Of a stretch of DNA of 64,000 nucleotides, positions 1 through 12,000 are shown in pieces. The DNA lies in assembly GCA_904066235.2 (NCBI GenBank), contig CAJFCV020000003.1, forward strand, positions 9,796,001 to 9,860,000, read 5' to 3'. The translations under genes were made by a program, and so were the position numbers. Within the stretch, counting starts at the first letter, position 1. Every line of letters starts with the position of its first letter. The notes under the pieces were generated by a model. That model was not told where the DNA came from and did no database searches. It saw only the letters and a program-made list of their open reading frames with translations. Source of the DNA: Bursaphelenchus xylophilus (Eukaryota; Nematoda; Chromadorea; Rhabditida; Aphelenchoididae).

Positions 1-28
1 TGTGAAACGCCAAGCTTGGTTTGCGATG
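1..28 (+). CDS. possible upstream exon end of the TIL-domain gene
   Basis: The first 28 bases read in frame as CETPSLVCD followed by one spare base, and then a consensus donor (GTGAGT at 29). The spare G joins in frame to the TIL exon at 920, giving ...VCD-D-LQCGEN. This would make an intron of about 890 bases. The phase match and the cysteines support it, but nine residues are too few to prove a link. The signal-peptide exon would lie left of the window. Confidence 0.3.
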
Positions 29-919
29 GTGAGTTGAATTTTATGTCTTTTTGTGAAGTTTGGGGCTCGTCTATTCTTCATTGTAGTAGGGAGTTCGCAG
101 AGAAAGGTATTGCGTTTCAAAGTTTAGTTTTTTTGTCAGACTTATGGTTAGCTAGAACCAAGATTTAACATTCTGCTTAAAAGTTTTTTTTCGCTTTACT
201 GAGAACCCATAGAATCTGTAGTTGAAAGTTGACGATAATTCTACGTGTTCTATGTTGTATCTTCACGTGTAGTTGTGAAGGTATGTAGTCAGCCAGATGT
301 AGGGTAATAAATATAGATAGGTTTATTACAGAATAGTAATAACAAAACGTAGCGTAACACCAAACATTCACTGAATAATATGTAACAACCGAGCTCCCTT
401 TTCTTCTAGGCTTCGAGAAGCTTCGAATGAAACGGAATGCCAATAACGTAGTCGTAGGTTTCGTCTCGGGACTCAACATTCTACAGTAATTATCAGCAAA
501 ATTTTGAGTTTTTCAGTCGAGAAAACACTTATTTCTGGGCTTCTAAGTCCTCTCATTTCCTCTTATTTTCTTACATGTATTGAATTTATCCTGAGGTCAA
601 ATAAGCTAAAGTTTTAATCAGTTGATTAGTGGCCAAGATAGGACACGGAAACAAGACTCAAAAAAAAAATTGAAAATTCTACGCTGAGCGATTTTTATCA
701 ATATTAGAATTTCATAGATAGATCTCCAGGCAACGAAAAAATGCCAAGATAAAGGTGGAATCTCATCTATCGTATCCTTTTCTGTGCCCTCTTTTCTCAC
801 TTTTATTCCCAAAATCTCATTACAAAAGCAAGTAATATATTGGCTTTACCGTCCTCTAAAAGTGCAAGGTCGTTTCATGTATTTTCCGATCATCTTTTCT
901 CATGATTCCCACTCTTTAG

Positions 920-1116
920 ACCTTCAATGCGGCGAGAACGAAGAAGTGAAGCCATGTGGAGCCTGTGATCCCACCTGTGGCGCGCCCGTCTGCATCACGT
1001 CCTCGGAATGCGGTGCCAAACAATGCGGTTGCCTGAGGGGATTCGTCCGAAACGCGAACAATCAATGCGTCCAACTGAAAACGTGTCCGGCCAAGAAAAA
1101 GAAGTCCAAGCAGTAA
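920..1116 (+). CDS. TIL-domain (trypsin-inhibitor-like) cysteine-rich protein, last exon
   Basis: The exon follows an acceptor (TCTTTAG) at 913-919 and encodes one complete TIL domain of ten cysteines, from LQCGENEEV through PCGACDPTC and QCGCLRGF to QLKTCPAKK, ending in a basic lysine-rich tail and a TAA at 1114. The ten-cysteine spacing and the CGCxxGxVRN core are diagnostic of TIL (Ascaris-type) serine-protease inhibitors, which are secreted and block trypsin- or chymotrypsin-like enzymes through a loop between cysteines five and six. Here that loop reads VCITSSEC, so the P1 residue is not obvious and the target is unknown. An AATAAA signal follows at 1130. An in-frame start at 784 exists but lies in AT-rich intron-like sequence. 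Nematode TIL proteins usually carry a signal peptide on an earlier exon, not seen here. Confidence 0.8.
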
Positions 1117-1129
1117 TCGTTTATGCCCA

Positions 1130-1135
1130 AATAAA
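1130..1135 (+). terminator. poly(A) signal of the TIL gene
   Basis: A canonical AATAAA lies 14 bases after the TAA stop at 1114-1116, the usual spacing for a short nematode 3' UTR. Confidence 0.6.
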
Positions 1136-4100
1136 TTATGAATAATTTCTGGGAGCCTTCTTGCAGGATACATAAATGCATGTGTTGATGTAGATATTGG
1201 GAAGACTAGTAAATTTTTGTGCAATAAAGTGTGTTTGATAGTAAATATTTAGAAGAATAAACGCGCATCAGAGGAGGAGTGTGGCAAGGATGTGTAGTTG
1301 CATATAAGACATCATTCGTTCATGTTGCTATATGCTATATTAAAGCTAATTGATCGCTTTGCCTTGAAGAATCTGCAAGGCTACCGGAAAATCCTAAAGA
1401 CGATGTTAGGCCAAAATTCCTTTGACTAGCGCTGCTGATGACTCACAAATCTGTCTGCAGATTCTAGGATTTCAACTCTTCATGTCCCATAATAGTCACC
1501 TTTGTTCTGTTACTGTCTCCAAGGCTTGTTTTTAATTACTTGCCACTGCATCTTGCACCGTTTGCGCCCCAAAGCTCTTACCCGTCTTCTCTTCAAGTAA
1601 AGCCTAGTCGTTTTGACCCCAGTTTGCCTCAGCTCTCTTAAGCCTGTAGATGAAGTCTCGTCAAAGTCTCCGGGGAGCATTGGCTTAGTTTCTGCAAAAA
1701 GTTGGCCGAGCCCTGATGAAGCTTTGCCAATGCTGCCACAAAAGACAAGATCTACTCATTCCAATTGGAACAGAAGTAACTAGAGAGCAAAACCGTTTCT
1801 GTACAAACCGCAGGAGTGTTTAAAATCCACAAAATCGGTACCGCGTCAGCTTGAGTGCTATACTCTGTAATCTGAAAAAACGGCTGAGCATTTTTGTTGC
1901 TTCCACAACTATAATTCATACGCCAAAAAAAAAAATCTTTTGCACTTCTTTGACAAGTCAAAAAAAAACAGCGGACGATATCGTATTTTACCCCTCTCTT
2001 TCCCAAGAATGACGAAACGTCTTAGTCATTCCTAAAAAATTTCAAACGAATTATATTATATTTTGTCTTCAGATCGAATTATGATAAAATTTATCGCGGC
2101 CAAAGAGCGATAAATAACGTCTTTTGCCGAGACCTGGGGATTCGTTTTGATTTTCTGCACTCTTATTTCTATAATAATATATTTCCCATCCAGATGTTCT
2201 CCTCCGTTCGGAGAGATAGATTTTTATTCGAAAAACAATGTCATAAGAAAATATGGCGCAGTTTTACCTGTTTTTCATCGTAAACAACGTAAAATTTTTG
2301 TGTTTTGAGGCGAAATATGATGTACTCCTTATAAATATACGAATATCCATGTAACGGTTAATAAAAATGAATTCAAACAATACGTTTTTTCGGACCTTGC
2401 GACTTCTTTTTTCATTGAATTCGATTTTTAAGATGATTCAAAATCGTGAGGGAAGACCGTTCGAGGGTTTTTATGTGGGGGTTCATCTTGTGCGGAATTG
2501 TTCTCAGGACGGATTATTAAGACGACTTTTGCACTCTGACTAACGTTAACGTTGACGTATCATGCCGGAAAAGTGTTTTTGAATCGGTCAGAAATCTGTC
2601 TTACCTCATAGATAGCCTGTGGTATTTAGCATTAAAAATAGTCGATTTGCAAGGGTTAAATTTTTGATGACGTTAAAGATTTAGATTTAGAAATCTTAAG
2701 TCTACGATAAAAGTGTTCTAAATTTGCAATAAAATTTAAACGTCACGCTTTGAGAACTTTCCCTGTGAGTAAGGCCAAATCTCTCCACCCATTGCATACG
2801 TGCCATGGCCTTCTTTTCACGCAAAATTTCGTAATTTCAAAATTGCAACATTCACTCTCTCCTTAAAGCCCTTGTCCCTTTGATTTATCAGCCAATTTCC
2901 CCAATCATTTATCTCTTTTTTAAACTGTACAAATTCCTCGTTTGAACTCTATGATCGATACTACTTTAGCTTCTTCTCGTTCTCTTCAATTTAATCTTTT
3001 AGCCCCTTCAAACTCATATAACGTTTTTTTTGAAATATGGGCTGTTTTGATCGCGGCCGAACGGCCGAAACCCCCCAAAATCATTCCCAGTCCCGACTAC
3101 GGGCTGAGCGTTTGGCCTACGAGAGGGGGGATTTTCGAAATCCCCGTCATAAAACCCTCGCGTCCCCGGGCCGTTTTCGCGGCAGCCGGCTGTGGTGGAA
3201 TATTCGGTGGGAATGGAAATTTCTCCCCCATTTTTTCCTCGAAACGAGCCCTCCCTTTTTCGCAGCGAGCGTTGGGCCGAGGTCGCTTCGTGGCTTCGTC
3301 CTCCTCTCTTCCGAAGCCGGTGGAGGAAAAAGCCGGGGCGCGCCGTGGAGCCGGCTTTCTTTTTCCCCTCATCGCGTCGCAAAAAAGGCTGCATGTCGTG
3401 CCAATGCGCAATACGAGTTTATGGCCGACGGGGAGAGGAGGTGGGGGGTTTTGGCCCACTTTCCCGCGAAATGATTGCCCCATGGAGGTGCTAAAAGACG
3501 GAGAGTTGGAAGAGTCGTGACTTCTGGAATGGAGCAAGTATTTTTGTGAAGCTTGTGCAATAGAAATTGGGTGACGTTGACTGCGGAAATTACGGGTTTT
3601 TTGAAATGTCCGCCGAAATTCCGACATTTTTTGAGTTTTCCAGTGGCATACGATACCAAGAGCTATGTAAATCCAAATTTTTCATAATCCGTGCGTTGCG
3701 AGTCAGGCCGTATTTTACAATTTTTACATCTAAACCTTAAGTCTTCAAAAATTTTAATGATTTTTTAAAATATGTTCCTGTAACTTTTGTATGATATTTT
3801 ATGAATTTTGACGGCCTAAAAGGCAATCTTTCATTTTGAATATTTCATAATTGGTCTGTTTACGTCCCGCTTCTTTGTCCAGACATATTTTCCGGGCTCT
3901 TCGAAAAATCTCATTTTTTTGGTTTTCTTGCGGGAATCTTTAATTTTGCCGTGCATTATACTGTAAAAATGCTATTTTAAGATCTTTCAAGCTTCTTATT
4001 TTTTTACTTTTTATTTTTTTTTGACTAAAAATTATTAATTTTGATTCCACGGGGTGTTTTATATCCAATTAGTTGATCTCTGACTCTTTTACAATACTCG

Positions 4101-5279
4101 CTATAGGTTGTAAATACTTTTCGAAGAACAGGGGCTTCTCGTATGTCCACAGAAGGCTAGACATCAAATTTCCAGCACGTGTATTAAACTCGAAAAATTG
4201 TACTTACAATTTGAAGTGTGTCTTCTTCAAAATATCGAGGGATAGGCTTACTTGTCTAAACTTTAAAAAAATACAATGAATCCTCTGTAGAACAACTTGT
4301 AAGGGGCCAAAATGAAAAATGATATGTCATAGAGGGAGTTTTTGTACTCAAACTTTAATTTTTGCCGTAGGTGGAAGGGTTTTTCGTTTTTTTTTTGCGA
4401 AATTGGCAATGATATAGCCAAAAAAGCCACTCTCTAAACGCTTTCCACATTTCGCACACTCTCTCGTCGACAAAGATTGTTGGATAACTCAACTACGACT
4501 GAAAAGTGTGAGGTAAAATTTTCTAAATAAAAAATTAGAGCGTTCCACATAATAAATATTCCCTTGTAATCTGTAGCATCATTTATTTTTCTCCAAAACA
4601 ACCTTGAAGTATTATAAACTGAGACTGTGTAAATAAAAAATAAGTCCATGCAGTGTAAATACACCTTTCTAGTCCTAGGGGACAATTGCGTGAGCAAAAG
4701 AATAAAACCTTCCATTTTTTCGTTTTTTGGTAGATTTCTGGGAAGATGGCCGAGTTTTTTTGACCTTGTCAGACATTAGGGTAGTGCTGTCTACCATGGG
4801 TTGTCTTAGGGGGGCAATAAATATTTCAATATTACATCTAATGAAATGTCGTTCGCAGCATTGTCAGATCTGTCATTCCTATAAGGCCAGTGGACATGCT
4901 GGAACTGGAAATTGAAAACCCTGTTTAATCCTTTAGTATGTTGTCAACCTAAGCTTTTACCATACGATATTTTAAGTCGAAATAACACTGTGAGCCATCT
5001 TGAGCGACTCTTTAAATTATTTTTGAAAAATGTGTCATTATGACGGATTTACTGAGTTCACGAAGCCGATGTACAGCGTCCATACTTTCGCAATCAGGAC
5101 GGCGAAACCTTCTAAAGATATGTTTTGCTTTCTTCATTTCCACCATCTTGCTTGAAAGCATAAAAGATTATTCCACCAGACTCCTTTCATATTATTTATT
5201 GTATGCCGAAAAAACATAAAGAAAGTTTTCTTATTCCCGACCAAAAATAATGGGTTTCTAAACCTCAAGTTTTTTTTTG
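1136..5279. other. intergenic, no gene seen; contains a GC-rich island at about 3040-3500
   Basis: The stretch is AT-rich and low in complexity, without splice-linked reading frames resembling any protein I know. The exception is 3040-3500, which is GC-rich and open in several frames on both strands at once. That is the expected effect of few stop codons, and none of the translations looks like a protein. It could be a regulatory island. A copy of a dispersed repeat (GTCGACAAAGATTGTTGGAT) lies at 4466-4485. Confidence 0.5.
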
Positions 5280-5420
5280 CAATTCACTCTGCACTATGCT
5301 ATTTTTTGCCCTTTGCACCATGCAATTGGCTTTTTGGGCAGTCCGACTTTTCGTTTTTCGAAATGCACTTTGCAAATGTCAATGTCAAAAATCGCTCAAA
5401 CGACGTTCCGGACGAACTAG
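5280..5420. mobile_element. decayed MITE of the GCACAGTGC family, one end only
   Basis: The right end matches the better-preserved copies at 16994 and 25905: CGTTCCGGACGAACTAG followed by TA. The interior has degenerate GCAC/GTGC words (TGCACTATGC, TTTGCACCATGC, TGCACTTTGC). I could not find a matching left end, so this is a truncated or diverged Tc1/mariner-type nonautonomous element. Confidence 0.45.
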
Positions 5421-5725
5421 TAAAACTGTCTTATGGGATCAAAAGATAGCACAAAGCACCCCCTGCCGTCTCCATCCTCCCCCTCCAGACTATTTACCTC
5501 TCTGAACCGTTTCCGAACGCACTCTTAAGTATGTGTTTTTGGTCTTTTCATTAGGGATTCCTGGCCATAAGCTGGAACGAGCTTCTTCCTCCCTTCTCCA
5601 CGTTCTTTGTGTCCTCGAACGTTCCGCACCGTTCCTTGAATCACCGTTGTTTTCTTTTCAACCCATTTGTCTCGTCGGAAACTTTTGTTTTTCTTTTTTT
5701 CTACAAGTTTCTTCACCGAAGAAAC

Positions 5726-5767
5726 CGCGGAGAATGAAGCCGTTTTTGAACGGCTTCATTCTCCGCG
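5726..5767. repeat. perfect 19-bp inverted repeat (hairpin, 4-base loop)
   Basis: Bases 5726-5744 and 5749-5767 are exact reverse complements (CGCGGAGAATGAAGCCGTT and AACGGCTTCATTCTCCGCG), separated by TTTG. No gene flanks it closely. The stem is shorter than a normal miRNA precursor. Confidence 0.85.
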
Positions 5768-6156
5768 ATCAACTCATTCCTTGCGATGGACAAATATTAA
5801 TTTTGTCATTACTTGCCGTATTTTAAAATAGCTTGTAATAATGTAAATAGAAATTTTTTGGAAGACTTTCATTGTTGTCTAGGCAAAGTTTTGACGAAAT
5901 TCGCTGAGTCACCCTTGGGAATAAAGGCTTCACAAAACTTTTTTTTTATCTAAACAAGCGAATGGGTGCAGACATTGCAATACATTGACGGTAGAACTTC
6001 CATTTTTGCAACATTTAAAGCACCTACAGTACGGAAAGTCATCGAAAACAAGAAAATGTTATAAGGCATTTATTGACTATTTCGCTGCTGGAAAAGCGAG
6101 GTTAGAAGTCTTGACCATGCCCCAGAAAAAATTTATTCTAAATTTGGGCCATGTTA
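5768..6156. other. intergenic, nothing recognised
   Basis: AT-rich sequence between the hairpin and the mariner-type MITE. The frame open from 5985 runs into the MITE and has no recognisable product. Confidence 0.4.
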
Positions 6157-6330
6157 TTAGGTTGTCCAGAAAGCTCGTTCGTTTTTTTCATTGCTTTGTT
6201 TTACAAGGATTGTTTGTTGTTTGGTATATACATAGTATTTATTTGATACAGCTTTTTCTCCCTTACAAAGCTTGTACAAATTGCAAAAAAAAGCAATGAA
6301 AAAAACGAACGAACTTTCTGGACGACCTAA
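6157..6330. mobile_element. mariner-type MITE, 174 bp, TA target duplication
   Basis: The ends are inverted repeats of about 40 bp. The left end begins TTAGGTTGTCCAGAAAG and the reverse complement of the right end begins TTAGGTCGTCCAGAAAG; both continue through TTCGTTTTTTTCATTGC. The element is flanked by TA at 6155-6156 and 6331-6332, the Tc1/mariner target signature. The start TTAGGTnGTCC is typical of mariner termini. Only about 90 bases lie between the repeats, so it is nonautonomous. Confidence 0.9.
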
Positions 6331-6332
6331 TA

Positions 6333-8012
6333 TATCAAATTTTTCGTTTTTTAGCTTCTCTTTGCCCTAAAAATAACCGACTTTTTTGCCACTTTCGCTG
6401 TCCCACCTGCACCTAAAGTCCACTAAAATTCTCCCACCTCAAAACAGATCTTTTGAGGTTACAAACTAAAACCCAAACCCTTTCCTTACGCAACCTCCCG
6501 CTGACCTGTTTGTCCATCGGATTTCCCTCCCAACAACCCCTCAGGGGACCAACTGCAGACCTTTTTCGAAAGTGTTTTGTCCCCCTTCCCTGAGTCATTT
6601 CCGGGAAATGGCCAGCTTCTCAACGTCAGCATATCCATTTGCCGGAACGGAATTTTTGTCTGCAAAAAATGATTTGGCCAAAAAAGACTGTAAAGATAAT
6701 CGAATTGGCCGCAGAGGGGGTTGGCTTCTGGGACATTCTAGGGACGTTCGGGGGAAATTCTTTGGTTGATCTTTTTATTTCTTTTTTGTTTTTCGTTTGC
6801 GGTTAGCTTTGGAAATTTGGACTGGAAGATCAAAGTCTTTGCAGAGGCAAAGGATTGTGATGAAATTAGGCGAAAGTAAAGTTAAGACTTGCTATTGCAG
6901 AAGTGAAAAGCGTTGCATTTTAGAATCGCCGAGATTTTTTGGCCGAAAAATCTCGAAAATTTGAGTATTTATTTGGATAAAAAAAATGCAAAAAGATGGG
7001 TTGAATGACGATTTACATTTTTTTAATTCATTTTGCAAAAAGATTTTGGCTACCTAAGTGCTTAGAATTCGACAAATAAATATTATGATAACGCCAGTAG
7101 CTTATCAAGGAGACATACGAACAGACTTAAGCATCACAACGACTTTTGCTTCAATTTATACACACTTTCATGTGTAGTGAATATCATTTAACACAAAATC
7201 TGTGAAGTTTTGTATTCTTTCTAGTGTTTCCCACTGCTGAAAGCCAAACGTTGGCTGTGGGAAAAACAAAATTTCGAAAATTGATTTGTGGTTTTAGGCC
7301 GATTATTCACGCAAAATTTGACGTTTATCTAAGCGGTCATTTCTTATTAATCTCTCTTTGTTCTAAATTGTGATTTGTGATTTTTATAATAGAATACAAA
7401 AAAATATGTTTTCCTTACGATTTATCGGCGCAACAACATGATTATCCAGCCACCCACTTGTCACCTTTTTACTTGCGCTTTGATTTTACTGTGACATTTC
7501 CAGAAATTTACACCTTGTTTACCATTGTTTTTCTTGCTCTAACCTGATCTGTATGATGCTGCAACGAAGGAAATTAGTGACTAAAATCTCTTCTGAATTT
7601 TTAAAAAAAATCTTTTTTCCCATATTTTTTGCATCTTTAAAAAACAATTTCATTTTTCTGCAAAAGAATAAGATTTCTGATCAATGAACTGCGTCGTGTT
7701 GACCAGTTTTGTTGGACTTATTCGATTACCTCATTAGATTTGAAGGAAATTCATTTTGATTTTTCTTATTTTTAACTCGTTCTGCACGAATTTATAATAT
7801 TGTTTTTAGGAAATTTAAACCTTTTTTGTGAAAGATCGGGGGGTTTTATGTCATAATAAGTTGGACAAAATGGGAAGCTTTTTTGCAAATTTTAACATGA
7901 AAAGTTTTATGCCTATTTCTATCTACTGTAGAGAAAATATTTCACCGAAAAAGTCAGTCCTTTCCGCACGAAACTGGCATATCCAAAAATTATTTTTTAC
8001 TGTGACAAATTT
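6333..8012. other. intergenic, no gene seen
   Basis: AT-rich sequence with scattered CTACTGTAG-like words. 6400-6770 is somewhat more GC-rich and open in short frames, none of which looks like a protein. Confidence 0.5.
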
Positions 8013-8621
8013 GTTCTTGCTTTTCAAACCAGCTTTGATTGATCATTCACCAGATTTTTCTTCATCACCTCCTCTTACCTTGAACTCGCTCTCTCTCGTA
8101 TGCCCCCATAAACGGCCCAAACTTCGGCTCCGGCTCTTAGCTCCCAGAGCCGGAGCCGAGGCCAAATTTGCAGTTTCGGCTCCGGCTTCTGAGCAAAAAT
8201 TTTTTTTAAAGATATTTTTCCAAAAATAAAAGTTATAAGTGCCAGAGATCATACTGCCAACGTTTTTGCAACGAAGTCGTACGACGCACATCTTTCCGAG
8301 TATTTTTTGAGCAATTTGGTTTAACAAGGTCCGAAATTTTAACCTTTTCTGAACGCTGAGAAGCCTGGCTCCGACTTTGGACTCCGGAGTCGGAGCCGCA
8401 CCCAAAATTTCCGGCTCTGGTTCCCGGCTCGGAGCCGGAGTCGCGCAGAGTCGGAGTCAAGAGCCGGCTCCGGAGCCATGACAATCTCTCTGACCACAAC
8501 CCAGCCGTAACCTACGTCGGAGGGACCGGCAAATGATCAGCAATCGTCTCCGGCTCGAAGAAGGGTAGTTGCTGAGTAGCTCATTTGGCGTCATGTTGCT
8601 TTGAAATTCGTTGTCTGGCAT
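8013..8621 (-). pseudogene. inverted, broken partial copy of the monocarboxylate-transporter exon
   Basis: Read on the minus strand, 8621-8493 matches 9814-9942 of the transporter gene downstream (from MPDNEFQSNM to DGGYGWVV). 8122-8013 matches 9991-10097, covering FGPFMGAYERE...FK, the splice donor and about 60 bases of the following intron. The two halves are separated by a GGCTCC-rich insertion (8123-8492) that replaces about 48 coding bases. The copy has a 4-base and a 1-base deletion that shift the frame and a 3-base addition near the donor, so it cannot encode the transporter. It is a head-to-head duplicate of one exon plus part of the next intron, about 1.2 kb from the source exon. Because intron sequence is included, it arose from DNA, not from processed mRNA. 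Confidence 0.85.
8123..8492. mobile_element. GGCTCC-rich insertion (possible hAT-type MITE) inside the MCT exon copy
   Basis: The 370-base insert has GC-rich ends made of repeated GGCTCCGG/GGAGCC words and an AT-rich centre. Its left part (CGGCTCCGGCTCTTAGCTCC) and the complement of its right part (GGCTCCGGAGCCGGCTCTTG) are similar, so it has imperfect terminal inverted repeats. Short GC-rich repeated words near both ends are seen in many hAT elements. No clean target duplication is visible, and 48 bases of target are missing, so the class is uncertain. Confidence 0.5.
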
Positions 8622-8991
8622 TTCGCGTATTCTTTTGGCCTTAAAAATCGTTGAATATCCCTGCCCTTTCCTTTTTTTCCGGAGTTCTTCCGGTTCGGTT
8701 TTTTTAAATAAATATCACAAACTCTTATCAGCCTTTCACTGATAATTTTCGACTAGTCATTGCACCCGATTCAGAATAATTTTTATTTTTTTATTCATCT
8801 GATTGTTCTCTGAATTTTGCCGATTAGAAAATTTTGTATTCAAAAAGCCCTTTTACACATCTTTTACTTTTGAAATTTTTTGAATATTCAAAAAATTGAT
8901 TCATTTTTTATTTGCAATATTTTTATTTTCGAATAATTTAATCTTTTTTGTGCTCTAATATACCCCTAAAAATCTAAAAAATCTCGTTTTC

Positions 8992-8993
8992 AG
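8992..8993 (+). promoter_or_regulatory. probable spliced-leader acceptor of the MCT gene
   Basis: TCGTTTTCAG ends at 8993, 13 bases before the ATG at 9007, with no usable upstream exon. This is the usual place for an SL trans-splice acceptor in nematodes. If so, the upstream primary transcript (outron) could include the inverted exon copy at 8013-8621. Confidence 0.6.
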
Positions 8994-9006
8994 CTTATTT
9001 TCGGGA

Positions 9007-12000
9007 ATGACCGACAAAGTGCCGGAGGACAACAAGCCGGCCGACAGCGCGGCCGAGACAAAAGAGGAGCCCAAGAAGGAAGAGGCGCCCCACGATGCAC
9101 TCGTTGGACCCGTCTCGCCAAGTAAGGAACAATGTCAAATTATTATGCGTGAATGGAGAAGAACGGGGAATCACGGTGTTTTTGAAGGGATGGCTAACAA
9201 AGAGAAACTCAGAAAGTTCGGAAAAATACGATTTTTTAGATTCAAATTTTTTAGCGAAAAATGTGAACAGTCGTAATTTTAAGACTTTTTGGCCCGCAGA
9301 AAAAGGGGAAATTTTTGTAAAACACGATGTTGAAGTCCAATTTTCCTTTGGACCTAAAACGGATTCTTATCAGCAAAATTGACCACCCTCATTGTCATAA
9401 AGCATCAAAAAAGTAACCAAAAAATCGCTTCTTTGTCAAGGAAAAGTAGCGGGATGAATGGGCAAGGCATGTTACAGTCCTGGAGAAGGCCACAGATGTA
9501 ACAAGAACATTCATAAATTCATCCCCCCTCCTTTGTAAAACCTCAACAAACATCATCTTTGTCACGTGATACCTTTTGATACCATAATCCGTTTCATTTG
9601 CTTTTGAACTCCAAAAAATCTCTTCATAGCTCTATAAAATCTTCTGCTTGAAAAAACTAGACTAGACTCCCTATTACGTTCCCACATACCTAAAACAAAC
9701 CTCATTTTCCATTTCCAGGTGACGTCTCCCATCCCAGCGTCTACGAAGACGACCATGCCTTTGAAGAGGAGGATGAAGTCTCCTATGCCGGTAGTCTGGA
9801 TGAAGAACCCATCATGCCAGACAACGAATTTCAAAGCAATATGACGCTAAATGAGCTACTCAGCAACTACCCTGATCTTCGAGCAGGAGAGACAATTGCT
9901 GATCATTTGCCGGTCCCTCCGGACGGAGGTTACGGCTGGGTTGTGGTGGCGGCGGCATTCTTCAACAACTTGGTGGTCGATGGAATCGCAAATTCGTTTG
10001 GGCCGTTTATGGGGGCATACGAGAGGGAGTTCAAAGTAAGTGGAGTTGGTGAAGAAAATCATGGGTGAAGAATCAATTAAAACTGGGTTGAAAAGCAGTA
10101 TACTGCCTATAGGCTATAATTCTTTAAAAGTTGTTTTCTTCTTGTGATTGCTTATGAAGTTTTTTAAAGCTTTTATGGATAATTTTTGATACCTTTGGAG
10201 GTCTTTCGCCATTTTTTTTGACAGAATTATATTTTGAGCTTTTTTGACTAGCTGACAACCAGGCAAAATACAGAAATGATCAATTTAGAAGCTTTCAAAG
10301 TAATAATGGACACCTTTTGATACTTTTGGAACATTTTTTCTTGTTTTTCCGAAAGTTGCAGGATGTTGGTTGACAACATAAAAAGTATAAAAAAGTTTGA
10401 TTTTTTGCGATTTTCAAACCGAAAGTTGTCGTTTTTCCGGTCCCAAAATCCTTCTCTTCAGGAATCCAAAGCCCTCACCTCATTCATCGGCTCCCTCCTG
10501 ATCGGCTGTTGTTTGTTGTGCGGTCCGGTCGCTGGTGGACTGCTCAACCGCTACGACGCACGACGCGTCGTAATCTGTGGTGCTCTTTTCGCGGCGTTGG
10601 CTTTCATCACCTCAACGGCTTCGCCCAATATTTTTGTTCACTTGTTGTTCTACGGATTCTGCGGGGGCGTCGGCTTTGGGCTGATCTATTTGCCCGGAAT
10701 CGTTGTTGTTAGTCAGTATTTCGAGTCGAAGAGGGCGTTGGCAACGGGAATTGCGGTCGCCGGAAGTGGATTTGGAACGTTTGTTTGTCCGCTGATCTGC
10801 AAGTTTTGTATTGAACGTAAGTGAAATTTTTGAAACATTAGTTATGTTTCATTTTTGAAAGAAAAGATTGAGGATCACTTTTGAAGTTTTTAAAAGGTAT
10901 CCCGGATTACTTTTGATCGTTTTTGAAAATGGTCACATTTTTTCGAAATAAAATTTTTCAAAGACAGTTTTGAATTATCACAAATGTTTTTGAGGATACC
11001 TTCCGCAGCATTATTAAATACTCAAGGATACCTTTTGAGGTTTTTTGAAAAATTTCAATTTTTCCCTGAAGGTCATCGTTCAATTTTTCCCTGAAGGTCA
11101 TTTTTTACCCCAATTAACTTTCAGAATATGGCTGGCGAGTTGCCCTCTACGTCTGCTCCGTTTTGATCATAATGGCCGCTGGAATGGGCGGCCTGTTTGA
11201 GCCACTGCCAATGCCGGGAGACGAGCCAAAGCCCGGCTTCAAAGAGCGGCTCCTGAAACTCTTCAAAAAAGCCGAAAAGAAGAATGAGGCCAGACTCGCA
11301 TCGGTAAGGATAAACGGTTGTAGACAGGGAAGTAAACAAAAAAATTATGAAAAAAGGCCGTATCGAAAACAAAAATTACTTTGAGAGGAAATATAAGACC
11401 CTAAGGCGCTAATAGCAACCCGTTAAATAGTCGTTAAGAAATTTTATTTCAACTTTTTCAGCGTCAAACTTCGGTTGTATCGCACGCTGCCATCCACAAA
11501 GACCTCGCATCTCGTCCAGACTCCCAATGCTTCAGCGAGCAAAGAGAAGATGGGCATCCACTTCTCAACGACGAAACCCATCGTCAATCGACCATTGAAG
11601 AAGAAGGAGTTCAATCTCCGTCGACTCCGAAACGCCCAGCCTTATCGCCAATCACCGAGAATCGAGTCCTCAACAAAAGTCGCGCCGGCTCCCAACACAT
11701 TGCCAACGAGCGGTTTCAGGTGGCTCCAGTGAGAGCAAGAAAGCACACGCTCACCTCAATGGCTTCAGATTTGAACTCCGACTTTCGACAGAGTCGAGGG
11801 AATCTGGTGGGGCAATTGAGCCGGATCTCGGTTCGCAGCTATGCTCAGAGTTTGAGCAGGCTAAGCCAGTCTCAAGTCATCACGGCCGGAGATAGTATGG
11901 CCAGCATTGCGCTGAGTGGAGTTGATCCCAAAGAATTTACAAGGCCGTTCAGCCGGAAGGATATCTTTCTGCAAGGGTCAATCAAGAATCTGCCAGAGTT

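Noticed and set aside
3100..3627. Possible bacterial transfer in the GC-rich island
   Set aside because: No recognisable bacterial protein or ribosome-binding site; GC content alone is not enough.
2942..3659. Overlapping open frames on both strands in the GC-rich island
   Set aside because: All frames are open together because stop codons are rare in GC-rich DNA. None shows a domain, signal peptide or splice-linked neighbour.
5985..6299. 104-codon frame upstream of and into the mariner-type MITE
   Set aside because: The C-terminal half is the MITE itself, and no known protein features are present.
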